A stretch of 64,000 nt of DNA from the NCBI GenBank assembly GCA_934726055.1, contig CAKVCZ010000001.1:186001-250000 (forward strand), in the 5' to 3' direction. Of the stretch, positions 51,895-61,244 are shown one piece after another; position 1 is the stretch's first letter, and the number at the start of each line of letters is the position of its first letter. The DNA comes from an uncultured Candidatus Melainabacteria bacterium (GTDB lineage Bacteria > Cyanobacteriota > Vampirovibrionia > Gastranaerophilales > Gastranaerophilaceae). Below the pieces are notes generated by a model. It was given only the letters and a program-made list of their open reading frames with translations, was not told where the DNA came from and ran no database searches. Both the position numbers and the translations under genes were made by a program.

Positions 51895-53568
51895 ATGAAA
51901 TATAGATTAAACAATGTTCTCTTACTACTAGAGGATAAAACAGATATTTTTAGCGATAGAGTAGCTTTAGGGATTAAAACAGCACTTGGATGGAAAGAAT
52001 TTACTTACAAAGGTATCGGTCTTCTATCAAGAAAACTCGGAAGCTATTTGATTAATGATATCGGCATTCAAAAAAATGATAGAATTGCTATTCTATCTGA
52101 ATCTAAACCTGAATACGGAGCATGTGTTTTTGCATCCATTCTTTCAGGTGCAACTACTGTTCCTCTTGATATTAAATTGACTAAATACGAATTGGTTTCA
52201 ATTCTCTCTGATTGCCAACCTCGCGTTCTTTTAGTTTCTCAAACTTATATCGAAAAAGCGTTAGAAATTCAAAAAGAAGTAACTTCTATCGAACATGTCA
52301 TCGTTATGGACGAACCAAGTTATAACATGACATTGCAAAGTCTATATACTATCGAATCTAACCCTCAATGCAAATGGCGACACAGAAGTTCTCGCTCTAC
52401 TGCATTCATTATCTACACGTCAGGTACAACTGGAAACCCTAAAGGTGTTGAAATTTCTTTCAGAAATATGCTATCGCAGCTTAATGACCTTGGTCAGGTG
52501 TTCCCTAATTTCTTGAAACCTGATGATAATATAAAAGTTTTATCAATCTTACCAATGAATCATTTATTTGAACTTACCGTTGGGTTCTGTACTTTCCTAT
52601 ATTGGGGGCTATCAGTTTATTATACCCAATCTCTTAAACCTAAAGATATCTTGATGATTATGAGAGAAAAACACGTTCAATTTATGATTGTTGTCCCTGC
52701 TTTCTTAAAACTGCTTAAAGCTGGTATAGAAAATGAAATTAATTCTAACCCTGTTACAAAAAGAATCTTCCCTATCATTTTCAATATCGCAAAATTTATT
52801 CCGTCTTTCAGAATCAAAAAAATGTTGTTCAAAAAAATTCATGACAACTTCGGCGGAGAATTTAAAGGTTGCATCTCTGGCGGTGCACCTATTGATAAAT
52901 ACGTTGCAAACTTCTTTGAAACTATCGGTATTAAAGTGTTTGCAGGTTACGGACTATCGGAAACAAGCCCTGTTGTTTCTGTAAACTACGACAAAAGAAG
53001 AGATTATACCTCTGTTGGTAAACCTCTATCAAGTTTTGAATGCCGTATTGACCCTGAAACAGGCGAAATTCAACTTAAAGGACCTTCTGTTATGAAAGGA
53101 TACCATAATCAACCTGAATTAACAGCAGAAACTATCGACCCTGACGGATGGTTACACACTGGCGATATCGGACACTTAGACAAAGATAACCATATCCACA
53201 TTACCGGCAGAATTAAAAATATGATTGTTTTATCAGGCGGTAAAAAAGTATTCCCTGAAGAAGTTGAAGCCGTTTTAGAAGCAAGTAATAACTTTGCAGA
53301 AATTTGTGTTATGGGCTCTTCTCGTGTAGGCGGATTAAAAGGTGGTACTGAAGAAATCGTCGCTATTATCGTTCCTAAAGATAATTTTATGAATGGTAAG
53401 TCCGACGAAGAACTTAATAAATTGGTTAGAGATGAAGTTAAATCACTATCCTCTCACCTCGCTCCATACAAACGACCTGTAAATATTATCGTTCATAAAG
53501 AACCTCTACCTAAAACCACTACAAGAAAAGTTAAACGTAGAGAAGTTAAAGAATTGTTGAACTTGTAA
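51895..53568 (+). CDS. AMP-binding long-chain acyl-CoA (or acyl-ACP) synthetase
   Basis: A 557-residue ANL-superfamily enzyme that activates a carboxylic acid via an acyl-adenylate. The P-loop is FIIYTSGTTGNPKGVE near residue 178, followed by LPMNHLFE, GYGLSETSPVVS, the DGWLHTGDIG motif and the C-terminal GGKKVFPEEVE hinge with the late lysine in KPLPKTTTRKV-like sequence. It most resembles FadD-type long-chain enzymes; the substrate is not certain. ATG 51895 follows AGGTGAGGA; the GTG at 51886 lies within that site. Codon choice has more C-ending and CTN codons than its neighbours, perhaps reflecting high expression. It ends at a GC-rich terminator. Confidence 0.9.
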   Translation: MKYRLNNVLLLLEDKTDIFSDRVALGIKTALGWKEFTYKGIGLLSRKLGSYLINDIGIQKNDRIAILSESKPEYGACVFASILSGATTVPLDIKLTKYELVSILSDCQPRVLLVSQTYIEKALEIQKEVTSIEHVIVMDEPSYNMTLQSLYTIESNPQCKWRHRSSRSTAFIIYTSGTTGNPKGVEISFRNMLSQLNDLGQVFPNFLKPDDNIKVLSILPMNHLFELTVGFCTFLYWGLSVYYTQSLKPKDILMIMREKHVQFMIVVPAFLKLLKAGIENEINSNPVTKRIFPIIFNIAKFIPSFRIKKMLFKKIHDNFGGEFKGCISGGAPIDKYVANFFETIGIKVFAGYGLSETSPVVSVNYDKRRDYTSVGKPLSSFECRIDPETGEIQLKGPSVMKGYHNQPELTAETIDPDGWLHTGDIGHLDKDNHIHITGRIKNMIVLSGGKKVFPEEVEAVLEASNNFAEICVMGSSRVGGLKGGTEEIVAIIVPKDNFMNGKSDEELNKLVRDEVKSLSSHLAPYKRPVNIIVHKEPLPKTTTRKVKRREVKELLNL

Positions 53569-53587
53569 TTTTATTAAATTTAAATAC

Positions 53588-53625
53588 AATCGGGCGGAGC
53601 CAAAGGCTCCGCCCGATTATTTTAT
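53588..53625 (+). terminator. GC-rich terminator of the acyl-CoA synthetase gene
   Basis: A perfect 14-bp stem, AATCGGGCGGAGCC (53588-53601) with its complement (53605-53618), a three-A loop and a T-rich tail. It is the most GC-rich short stretch in the window. Confidence 0.92.
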
Positions 53626-53940
53626 TATATATTTATTACTAACACAAAACATAATAAAAAGTTTGCCAAATTATTGGCAAACATTAAATAAACACGAGGA
53701 TATTAAGAGAGAGAGTATAAAATCTGTTTTTTAAATCAATTACATAAATTTGTAACTAATTTATTTTCTTTGTTTTTGAATTTGTTATTTATTCCTTACT
53801 CTTATATTAAGTATTTTTGGTTAAAAAAATTGCCTTTTAAGATATAACTGGGTTTGAACTTTTCGAGAAGTCGTTGAATAAACGTTCTAAAAAATTTTTT
53901 AAACTTTTCCCACGTACTTTCACAAAACACACTTAAAATT
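53626..53940. other. Non-coding region with one hairpin
   Basis: About 315 AT-rich bases between convergent genes. A hairpin, GTTTGCCAA (53661-53669) with TTGGCAAAC (53674-53682), is followed by CACGAGGATATTAAGAGAG, then featureless AT-rich DNA. No ORF, tRNA or known RNA was recognised. A small RNA gene is possible but unsupported. Confidence 0.4.
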
Positions 53941-54546
53941 TTACAACCAGTCTATTAACGTTTTTAATTTTCCAAATTCCAATCCCATTACATCTTTTCC
54001 AAACTTATTCATTAATGACTCCACTCCCAAATTATATGCCATTGGCTCATTCTTATATCCGGATTCATTAAATAACTCCGTTGAAAATCCTTTTGTTTCT
54101 TTGTCATAAACCTCACTATAATTCAATCCCTGAAGCACACAAAATGGAATTTTTAACTCATTTTTGCCACTTTGCTCATTGTAATCATAATATGAAAGAC
54201 CAAAAGTTCTGCAAATTATCATACGATAATCATACACGCTACATTTGTTATTAATCAAAAACGGACACTCATACGTGAATTTATCACCCTTAAACTGTGT
54301 CTTTTTCTCTTTCAATTTTATAATTCTTTCAACTATCTTTTGCTGAATCTCTTTCTCTAAATTCGCAAAACCTATTTTTAAAAACTCAAACTCCAACTCC
54401 GAACACGGATATTCCGCATCCCTACAACAATGAGCACAACCTTCTTTACAATGAATATACTCGTTTTGTGCATCAAAATGCTCGTTTAATAAATTCGTTA
54501 TAACTCTAATAAATTGTAAATAATCTTCCAATTGATTTGACTTCAT
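53941..54546 (-). CDS. YkgJ-family cysteine cluster protein
   Basis: A 201-residue protein of the YkgJ family of putative zinc/iron-chelating proteins. The cysteine pattern is clear: CKEGCAHCCRDAEYPCSE near residues 33-48, then ECPFLINNKCSVYDYRMIICRTFG and a later FCVLQG cysteine. It is cytoplasmic with no signal peptide. Function beyond metal binding is not known. It is a single gene just downstream of the ribosomal operon on the same strand, from which a terminator separates it. Confidence 0.85.
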   Translation of the reverse strand: MKSNQLEDYLQFIRVITNLLNEHFDAQNEYIHCKEGCAHCCRDAEYPCSELEFEFLKIGFANLEKEIQQKIVERIIKLKEKKTQFKGDKFTYECPFLINNKCSVYDYRMIICRTFGLSYYDYNEQSGKNELKIPFCVLQGLNYSEVYDKETKGFSTELFNESGYKNEPMAYNLGVESLMNKFGKDVMGLEFGKLKTLIDWL

Positions 54547-54588
54547 ATCTAAATCTTACCATAGATTTTACTAATTTTATACCAACAA

Positions 54589-54623
54589 AAATAAAAAGCG
54601 AGGCACACCGTTTGGCATGCCTC
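54589..54623 (-). terminator. Terminator of the ribosomal protein operon
   Basis: On the minus strand GAGGCA (54623-54618) and TGCCTC (54605-54600) form the stem, with inner bases that can extend it, followed by GCTTTTTATTTTT. Confidence 0.78.
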
Positions 54624-54652
54624 TTGTATATAATATATGCAGAAAATACATA

Positions 54653-55048
54653 TTAACGTTTTGAGAATTGGAATCTTTTTCTTGCTCTTTTTTGACCGTA
54701 TTTTTTACGTTCTTTTACACGTGGATCACGAGTTAATAAACCTTCAGCCTTTAATACTGATTTGTATTCTTCATTAACTTTTACAAGAGCTCTTGCAATA
54801 CCATGTCTTATTGCACCGGCTTGTGATACAACACCACCGCCAACTGCTTTTACTCTTACATCATATTTTTCTTGATTTTCTGTCAATACTAATGGTCTAT
54901 ATACCATCATTTCAATAGCAGGTTTGTTTCCTATATGGTCTAATAATTTTCTACCGTTAACGAAAATTCTACCTTTTCCTTTTACTAACTTTACAACTGC
55001 AATAGAAGTCTTTCTACGTCCTGTTGCAATAAATTCTTTATCTGCCAT
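54653..55048 (-). CDS. rpsI: 30S ribosomal protein S9
   Basis: A 131-residue ribosomal protein. The start FIATGRRKTSIAVVKLVKGKG (partly quoted), GGGVVSQAGAIRHGIARALV and the basic end KKYGQKRARKRFQFSKR are diagnostic; the C-terminal Lys-Arg reaches the P site. Its ATG overlaps the rplM stop by one base. Last gene of the operon. Confidence 0.98.
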   Translation of the reverse strand: MADKEFIATGRRKTSIAVVKLVKGKGRIFVNGRKLLDHIGNKPAIEMMVYRPLVLTENQEKYDVRVKAVGGGVVSQAGAIRHGIARALVKVNEEYKSVLKAEGLLTRDPRVKERKKYGQKRARKRFQFSKR

Positions 55049-55485
55049 TATTTAGCCTCCTTTTCTAATACAATAGGTTTTTGTGCAGCATGTGGATGTT
55101 CTGCACCTGCATAAACTTTCAATTTGTTGAATTGTTCTGCTCCTAATGTATTGTGTTGAAGCATTCCTTTTACAGCCATTTCTATTACTTTTCTTGAATC
55201 TTTTTCCATTAATTCTTTGAAACTAGCTGATTTTAATCCGCCCGGATACATTGTGTGGTGATAATAAATTTTATCTGTTTCTTTATTACCTGTTACTTTT
55301 ACTTTATCCGAATTGATTACTATTACAAAATCACCTGTATCTACATTCGGCGTATATTCCGGTTTGTTTTTACCTCTTAAAATGTTTGCTACTCTAACAG
55401 CCAAACGACCTAAAATTTCGTCTGTTGCATCTATAACATACCATTTTCTTTCAACTTCAAGAGGTTTTGCTGAATAAGTTTTCAT
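55048..55485 (-). CDS. rplM: 50S ribosomal protein L13
   Basis: A 145-residue ribosomal protein. KTYSAKPLEVERKWYVIDA, ILGRLAVRVANILRGKNKP and the later VKGMLQHNTLGAEQFNKLKVY identify L13. The pair rplM-rpsI is conserved in most bacteria, and here they overlap by one base and follow truA as in Gram-positive and cyanobacterial operons. Confidence 0.98.
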   Translation of the reverse strand: MKTYSAKPLEVERKWYVIDATDEILGRLAVRVANILRGKNKPEYTPNVDTGDFVIVINSDKVKVTGNKETDKIYYHHTMYPGGLKSASFKELMEKDSRKVIEMAVKGMLQHNTLGAEQFNKLKVYAGAEHPHAAQKPIVLEKEAK

Positions 55486-55509
55486 GCTTTTTTCTCCATT
55501 ATGTGTTTT

Positions 55510-56286
55510 TTAATATTCTACTTTCAATAAGGTTAAACCTGTCGGCGTAACCGTTTCTCCCGCTTTTGTTCTGTCTTTCGCATTTAATACTTCCAACATG
55601 TGTTCAGGAGATTTATTTGTCCGTTCTATTTCTAACAAAGTACCTATTATTATTCTTACCATGTTATACAAAAACCTGTTTGCAATTATATCAACCACAA
55701 CCATATCTTCGTTCCTTACACAACTTGCTTGATACACCTCACAATCTGTATATGGATTAGAACTTCCGTTATTTCTGAAACTTGTGAAATCATGATAACC
55801 CTCTAAGTATTTTAAAGCATTATTCATTCTTTCTATATCCAATTCATGCCTTACTCTTAATAGTTCACCATCAAAAGCTTGTCTTTGACTGCGATTTAAG
55901 AATACATATCTGTACTGCCTTGATTTTGCAGACTTTTGAGCATGAAATGTTTCAGGAACTTCAACTACGTCAGATATCGATATATCATTCGGTAACAACC
56001 CGTTTATTGATCTGATAAACCTAGAAGCAACAATTTGTTCATCAAAATCAACATGAACTGTTTGTCCGACTGAATTAACACCTGCATCAGTTCTTCCGGA
56101 AAAGACCGTTTTTATTGGTCTTGGATTATTCGGGGTTCTTTGAACCCTTTTCAATGTACATATAGCCTTCTCCAATTCACCTTGGATAGTCGGAATGGGT
56201 CTTTCTGTACCATCCTCTTCAAATTGAATTTGGCTGCCGGCATAATTTCTGCCCAGATATTGTACTAAAAACGAATATCTTGTCAT
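55510..56286 (-). CDS. truA: tRNA pseudouridine synthase TruA
   Basis: A 258-residue enzyme making pseudouridine at tRNA positions 38-40. The catalytic aspartate is in FSGRTDAGVNSVGQ near residue 66. Other motifs are QYLGRNYAGSQIQ at the start, DFTSFRNNGSSNP and the NRFLYNMVRIIIGTLLEI segment. It lies between rplQ and rplM, the usual place in many bacteria. Confidence 0.96.
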   Translation of the reverse strand: MTRYSFLVQYLGRNYAGSQIQFEEDGTERPIPTIQGELEKAICTLKRVQRTPNNPRPIKTVFSGRTDAGVNSVGQTVHVDFDEQIVASRFIRSINGLLPNDISISDVVEVPETFHAQKSAKSRQYRYVFLNRSQRQAFDGELLRVRHELDIERMNNALKYLEGYHDFTSFRNNGSSNPYTDCEVYQASCVRNEDMVVVDIIANRFLYNMVRIIIGTLLEIERTNKSPEHMLEVLNAKDRTKAGETVTPTGLTLLKVEY

Positions 56287-56289
56287 AAA

Positions 56290-56718
56290 TTATACTAATT
56301 GAATTAATGCCATTTCGCTTGCATCACCACGTCTTGGTGGTAAGTGGTAAATTCTTGTGTATCCACCGTTTCTATCAGTGTATTTTTTACCGATTACACA
56401 GAATAATTTTCTCAAAACAGTTTGTTTTGGAAGTTTTTTACCTTCTTCTACTGTTTCAAATACTTCACCTGTTGCTGTATCTATAAATTTACCAATTTCT
56501 TTATCATAGATAAATTTAGCAGCTTGGCGACGAGATGTTAAATCACCTTTTTTAGCTAATGTAATCAATTCTTCTACATATGGTCTTAACGCTTTTGCAC
56601 GAGCCAATGTTGTTTTGATTTCACCATGAGTAAATAACTCAGTTGCTAAAGCACGCAATAAGGCATCTCTCTGGTCTTTTGCCTTTCCAAGCGTATGTTT
56701 TTTTGTTAAGTGTCTCAT
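56290..56718 (-). CDS. rplQ: 50S ribosomal protein L17
   Basis: A 142-residue ribosomal protein, slightly longer than the common 115-130. The start RHLTKKHTLGKAKDQRDALL and the segment LITLAKKGDLTSRRQAAKFI are typical; the extra length is a mid-protein insert (about residues 68-92). It follows rpoA and precedes truA by three bases. Confidence 0.97.
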   Translation of the reverse strand: MRHLTKKHTLGKAKDQRDALLRALATELFTHGEIKTTLARAKALRPYVEELITLAKKGDLTSRRQAAKFIYDKEIGKFIDTATGEVFETVEEGKKLPKQTVLRKLFCVIGKKYTDRNGGYTRIYHLPPRRGDASEMALIQLV

Positions 56719-56754
56719 TTTTTTATCCTTTATTCTCTATATTGTTTTTTGTTA

Positions 56755-57735
56755 TTATACCAATTCTTCTTCAGGCATTTCAGGGTTTGGAGCTAAGTCT
56801 AAACCAAAGTGATGCAATCTTTCGATAACTTCATCTGATGATTTTTTACCGAAGTTTTTGATATTTAATAAATCATTTTCTGATTTTTTCAATAATTCAG
56901 ACATTGAATTGATACTTGCTCTTTTCAAGCAATTGTATGCTCTTACTGACAATTCTAATTCTTCAATTGTAATTGAAGTAACTGGTTCTTCATCATCTGA
57001 ACTGTCGTCCAACAGTTGGTTTGGTTGATTAACTACAACAGGTTGTCCTGAAATTGCAGCAATTTGCATAAAGTGATCAATTAATAATTGAGCTGATTGT
57101 GATAATGCTGTTGTAACATCCAATGAACCGTTTGACCAAATTTCTAATGTAACTTTATCAAAGTCAATTGAATCACCTACACGAGTTGGTTCTACATTGT
57201 ATGCTACACGTTTAATTGGCATAAATGTTGCATCAATTGGTAATACATCAATTGATTGACCTGATTTTGCATCTCTTGGAACGTCATGTGCTACATAACC
57301 TTTTCCTGTTTCTACCATAATATCAGCGTGGAAACTACCACCATCTGCTATTGTACAAATTAACCAATCCGGATTTACAACTTTTACACCCGCAGGTAAT
57401 TGAATATCACTTGCAAGTACAGGACCAGCATGATCAACGTCAATTCTTAAATTTTGTGGTTCTTTAGAATCTGTTTTAATTACTAAACCTTTTAAGTTTA
57501 GCATTACATCTATTACATCTTCTACAACACCAGGAATAGCAGTATATTCGTGAGTAATACCTTCTATTCTAACAGCTGTAACTGCTGTACCTTCAAGACT
57601 TGATAACAATACTCTTCTTAAAGAATTTCCGATTGTGTTACCAAAACCTTTTGATAAAGGTTCGATAACAAATTTACCGTATTGTGAACCGTCTGAATCT
57701 GTTGTTGTATTTACTGTTTTAATTTTTAATTCCAT
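56755..57735 (-). CDS. rpoA: RNA polymerase alpha subunit
   Basis: A 326-residue subunit. The N-terminal assembly domain has FVIEPLSKGFGNTIGNSLRR and SSLEGTAVTAVRIEG. An acidic linker follows and the C-terminal domain (LSVRAYNCLKRASINSMSEL, then IKNFGKKSSDEVIERL) is intact, so it can bind UP elements and activators. It lies between rpsD and rplQ. Confidence 0.98.
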   Translation of the reverse strand: MELKIKTVNTTTDSDGSQYGKFVIEPLSKGFGNTIGNSLRRVLLSSLEGTAVTAVRIEGITHEYTAIPGVVEDVIDVMLNLKGLVIKTDSKEPQNLRIDVDHAGPVLASDIQLPAGVKVVNPDWLICTIADGGSFHADIMVETGKGYVAHDVPRDAKSGQSIDVLPIDATFMPIKRVAYNVEPTRVGDSIDFDKVTLEIWSNGSLDVTTALSQSAQLLIDHFMQIAAISGQPVVVNQPNQLLDDSSDDEEPVTSITIEELELSVRAYNCLKRASINSMSELLKKSENDLLNIKNFGKKSSDEVIERLHHFGLDLAPNPEMPEEELV

Positions 57736-57800
57736 TTTATTTTTTCTCCTAATTTTTGGATTATAAGTTAATACCTGTATTTCGTCAATTAGACTTACAA

Positions 57801-58403
57801 CTATTTAGAATAGTACTCAATTACAAGTTGTTCTTTCAATTCAGAATCTAATTCTTCTCTTTGAGGAACTCTGTCAAATGTAATTTTCATAGCATCTTTA
57901 TCTTTTGTAATCCAAGCTGATTCACAAGGTAGGTCAATCATTTCAATTACACTCTTAACAAATGATTGGCTTCTTTCTCTTATTGTGATTACATCACCAG
58001 CTTTTAATAAATAAGATGGAATATCTACTTTCTTACCGTTAACTAAAATATGACCATGGTTAACGATTTGTCTTGATTGTTTTCTTGTAATACCAAAACC
58101 TGCTCTGAATAATACGTTGTCAAGTCTTGATTCTAATAATTGTAAAAGAATTGTACCTGTAACGCCTTTTCTTCTTGCAGCTTCATTGTAGTATCTTGCG
58201 AATTGTTTTTCTGATACTAAATATGTTAATCTGATTTTTTGTTTTTCATTTAAGTGTAATGCATATTCAGAAAGTTTTTTTCTAACAGCACCGTGTTGAC
58301 CTGATGCAGTTTGTCTCATTGATGAAGTTAACTTTCTGTTTGATAAGTCTTTTACTCCGTAGTTGCGGAATAATTTATTTCTTGCACCTGTGTATTTTGA
58401 CAT
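57801..58403 (-). CDS. rpsD: 30S ribosomal protein S4
   Basis: A 200-residue ribosomal protein with the S4 RNA-binding domain (SRLDNVLFRAGFGITRKQSR, then VNHGHILVNGKKVDIPSY). The N-terminus lacks the four-cysteine zinc site, so it is the zinc-free form. In the alpha operon between rpsK and rpoA. Confidence 0.98.
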   Translation of the reverse strand: MSKYTGARNKLFRNYGVKDLSNRKLTSSMRQTASGQHGAVRKKLSEYALHLNEKQKIRLTYLVSEKQFARYYNEAARRKGVTGTILLQLLESRLDNVLFRAGFGITRKQSRQIVNHGHILVNGKKVDIPSYLLKAGDVITIRERSQSFVKSVIEMIDLPCESAWITKDKDAMKITFDRVPQREELDSELKEQLVIEYYSK

Positions 58404-58466
58404 TTTTTATTTTCCTTTTTCTATATTTTTACTAAATTTGATTTTTGTATATATTTATAATTAAAA

Positions 58467-58853
58467 CTATACACGACGTTTTTTAGGAGGTCTGCAACCG
58501 TTGTGAGGAATTGGAGTTACATCTTTAATTAATGTAATTTCTAAACCTGCAGCTTGAATAGCTCTAATTGCAGTTTCACGTCCTGAACCAGGTCCTTTAA
58601 TATATACTTCTACTTTTTTCATACCTTGGTCAATTGATTTCTTTGCAACTAATTCTGCTGCAGATTGTGCTGCAAACGGAGTTCCTTTTCTAGCACCTTT
58701 AAAACCTGAAGCTCCTGCTGTTGCCCAAGCAATCGCATTGCCTTGAGTATCTGTTGAAGTTACGATTGTATTATTGAATGTTGATTGAATATGAACAACA
58801 CCTTGTAATACGTTCTTTTTTTCTTTTTTCTTTGTTGTTTTTGGTCTTGCCAT
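58467..58853 (-). CDS. rpsK: 30S ribosomal protein S11
   Basis: A 128-residue ribosomal protein. HIQSTFNNTIVTSTDTQGNA, KGARKGTPFAAQSAAELV and the end TPIPHNGCRPPKKRRV are diagnostic. Basic start of Lys-rich residues. Follows rpsM by 69 bases. Confidence 0.98.
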   Translation of the reverse strand: MARPKTTKKKEKKNVLQGVVHIQSTFNNTIVTSTDTQGNAIAWATAGASGFKGARKGTPFAAQSAAELVAKKSIDQGMKKVEVYIKGPGSGRETAIRAIQAAGLEITLIKDVTPIPHNGCRPPKKRRV

Positions 58854-58922
58854 TTTTTTATTCCTTATCTAATTTCTTTTTGTTTTTTATAATTTACTTG
58901 TTCACTATCTTATTCTAATAAA

Positions 58923-59294
58923 CTATGCTGTTTTCTTCTTAGTGATAGCTAAACCTTTTTTACCTTTACGAGTTCTTGCATTTGTTTTTGTTCTTTGTCC
59001 TCTGCAAGGTAATGAACGTTTATGACGCATTCCTCTGTATGAGTTAATTTCTTGTAAACGTTTGATATGCATTGATACTGAACGTCTTAAGTCCCCTTCA
59101 ATTTCGTAGTGGCTTAATTCTTCTCTTAATAATTTAATATCAGCATCTGTCAAATCATCTGTTCTTAAATCTTCAGATATACCTGTTTTTTCTAAAATTG
59201 CTTTGCTTCTAGCAGGTCCGATACCGTAGATATAAGTCAATGCTATAATCATTCTTTTGTTACGAGGTAAATCTACCCCTGATAATCTTGCCAT
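58923..59294 (-). CDS. rpsM: 30S ribosomal protein S13
   Basis: A 123-residue ribosomal protein. The start ARLSGVDLPRNKRMIIALTY, IYGIGPARSKAILEKTGI and the end GMRHKRSLPCRGQRTKTNAR, rich in Arg and Lys, identify S13. About 130 bases of leader separate it from rpmJ. Confidence 0.98.
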   Translation of the reverse strand: MARLSGVDLPRNKRMIIALTYIYGIGPARSKAILEKTGISEDLRTDDLTDADIKLLREELSHYEIEGDLRRSVSMHIKRLQEINSYRGMRHKRSLPCRGQRTKTNARTRKGKKGLAITKKKTA

Positions 59295-59424
59295 TTTTTT
59301 TCCCTTTATTTAATGTGTTTTACTTTTCTCTTAATTTTGTGTTAAACCTTTTACCGTTAGGATTTGTTCGTTACCTCACTTCACCCTATCTAAGATTTAG
59401 ATTATTGCTTAACTTACGCAAAAT

Positions 59425-59538
59425 CTAACCTTGTCTTTGTTTGTGTTTTGGATTTTCACAAATAATTGCAATTCTGCCTTTTCTTTTAATGCATTTGCAT
59501 TTATCACAAATTTTCTTTACTGAACTTCTAACTTTCAT
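59425..59538 (-). CDS. rpmJ: 50S ribosomal protein L36
   Basis: A 37-residue ribosomal protein. It reads MKVRSSVKKICDKCKC and then IKRKGRIAIICENPKHKQRQG in part; the three cysteines and one histidine form the zinc-binding (C+) type. AAAGG precedes the ATG. It lies between infA and rpsM, its standard place. Confidence 0.95.
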   Translation of the reverse strand: MKVRSSVKKICDKCKCIKRKGRIAIICENPKHKQRQG

Positions 59539-59563
59539 TGTTCTACCTTTCTATATTTATTTT

Positions 59564-59779
59564 CTATTTTAATCTGAATGTAATTCTGCCTCTTGTTAAA
59601 TCGTAAGGTGTCATTTCAACTTTTACTTTATCACCTGGTAAAATTCTAATAAAGTTTTTTCTAATTTTACCGGATATATGTGCCAAAATCTCATGCCCAT
59701 TTTCCAATTCAACTCTGAACATGGCATTTGGCATTGATTCTAGTATTGTTCCTTCTAATTCAATTACGTCTTTTGACAT
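59564..59779 (-). CDS. infA: Translation initiation factor IF-1
   Basis: A 71-residue OB-fold protein that binds the A site during initiation. It reads SKDVIELEGTILESMPNAMF and continues with RVELENGHEILAHISGKIR, a standard IF-1. First gene of the infA-rpmJ-rpsM-rpsK-rpsD-rpoA-rplQ-truA-rplM-rpsI transcript. The 253 bases upstream presumably hold the operon promoter; a TTTTAGC/GCTAAAA inverted repeat occurs there, and secY, adk and map are not adjacent. Confidence 0.97.
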   Translation of the reverse strand: MSKDVIELEGTILESMPNAMFRVELENGHEILAHISGKIRKNFIRILPGDKVKVEMTPYDLTRGRITFRLK

Positions 59780-60032
59780 AGTTTTCCTTTATTTTTACTG
59801 TATGTTCTTATATCATATTTGCTAAAAATTTCTTTGCAAGCACTTTTAATAAGGTTTTTAAACCATTTTTAAAAACTTAAAACTGATTGTTTATATAAAA
59901 ACACGATTCTTTTAGCTTTTTCAAGAACATGCTAAAATGTATTTATATTTACGCTTTAGCATAAAATGTAAAATTTTGTAAACTTTTTTAATGTGTAATA
60001 ATTTAATTAAACAATTGGTATTTAGGATTTCC

Positions 60033-61229
60033 TTACGCCCCTATTTTTAAATTGTAATCTCTTAATTCTTTTATTCTTTCTTTCAAAAGATCATCCAACT
60101 GAATAAAATCTTCTTTTATTGCATTAACTTTACCTGACGGATAATACCTGAAAAGTGTTGGTTTCAACTCATTTAAAAAACGAAATTTTGCATTTTGCAA
60201 ATTTTTATAAAATCTTTCATCTATGTAATTTTTGCAATCACATATATCCATATAAATTTGACCTAAACAACTTTTTGCGGTAACTACATCCTTTTTTTCC
60301 AAGGCTTTTACAACATCAGAAACACCTTTTTCCATAACTTTATAATGCTTTATAAGTTTTTCTTTTTTTGATGGCAAAAAATTTTTAAATTTTTGGATAG
60401 TTTGATTATAGCCAATATCTATCAATTCGTTTCTCTTTTCTATTGGCATGTTAAAATCAACAATTATAACATCTCCGGTATTTATCGTAACATAATCATA
60501 CTTATCGCATTCATCGTACATATTAACAACAGATTTTGTTGCAATAGATGTTACGCAACTATAAACCGTATTCAGATAATCTATTGGAGATTTACTGTTT
60601 TTATCGTATGAACCTTCCAAACGAAATTCTAAAATTCTTTCACTTACATCAGAAAGATTTTTCGATAATTTCCACAAAGGCCAACTTTTTTGTAAATCAC
60701 CATCAACCAATTCCATACCTTCATATTCAACCGAAGTCATCAACCCCGGCATACTTGATGAAATTCTTATTGCTGTCGCAACTTCAAAATCAGGAGTTGA
60801 TTTTTTCGAAAATTCTTTGCAGGTAAAATTAGTCAAATCCGTTGTTATTATAATTAACTCTTTATCTAAATCTTTAAATTTTACACTTGGATTTTTTGAC
60901 TTTTGATAATTTTCACCATAATATTTCTTTTCAATAATTTCTCTCAACCAGTCTAAGAAAACTTCACCTTTTGATAGAGCAAATGTTTTTCCAAAACCAA
61001 AATGAATATCTCTAAATAAATCAAAATTCACTTTTAAAAAAACTTCTTGCATTTCTTGAGAATTATAGCCAAGGGCATACATTCCGGCAATAATTGCACC
61101 GACAGAAGAACCTGCAATTGTTTCAGAGTATATTCCTAAATCTTCTAGTGCCTTAACCGCACCAATATAAGACATCCCTCTTATTGCACCGCCGCCAAAT
61201 ATACATGTATATTTATATATGTTTTCCAC
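60033..61229 (-). CDS. Patatin-like phospholipase
   Basis: A 398-residue patatin-domain hydrolase. The oxyanion loop is FGGGAIRGMSYIGAV near residues 11-25, the nucleophile serine is in AGSSVGAIIAGM near residue 42, and the Ser-Asp dyad is completed by the aspartate in ELVDGDLQKSW near residue 173. All catalytic features are intact. The C-terminal 180 residues are helical and unlike known effectors. No signal peptide or membrane anchor, so it acts in the cytoplasm or is exported by a specialised route. It begins 15 bases after the upstream membrane-protein gene, so the two are probably cotranscribed. Confidence 0.88.
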   Translation of the reverse strand: MENIYKYTCIFGGGAIRGMSYIGAVKALEDLGIYSETIAGSSVGAIIAGMYALGYNSQEMQEVFLKVNFDLFRDIHFGFGKTFALSKGEVFLDWLREIIEKKYYGENYQKSKNPSVKFKDLDKELIIITTDLTNFTCKEFSKKSTPDFEVATAIRISSSMPGLMTSVEYEGMELVDGDLQKSWPLWKLSKNLSDVSERILEFRLEGSYDKNSKSPIDYLNTVYSCVTSIATKSVVNMYDECDKYDYVTINTGDVIIVDFNMPIEKRNELIDIGYNQTIQKFKNFLPSKKEKLIKHYKVMEKGVSDVVKALEKKDVVTAKSCLGQIYMDICDCKNYIDERFYKNLQNAKFRFLNELKPTLFRYYPSGKVNAIKEDFIQLDDLLKERIKELRDYNLKIGA

Positions 61230-61244
61230 AATTATTCACCCTTT

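Noticed and set aside
51895..53568. Recent horizontal transfer of the acyl-CoA synthetase gene because of its codon use
   Set aside because: The difference is mild, the promoter is a strong housekeeping one, and high expression explains the codon choice equally well.
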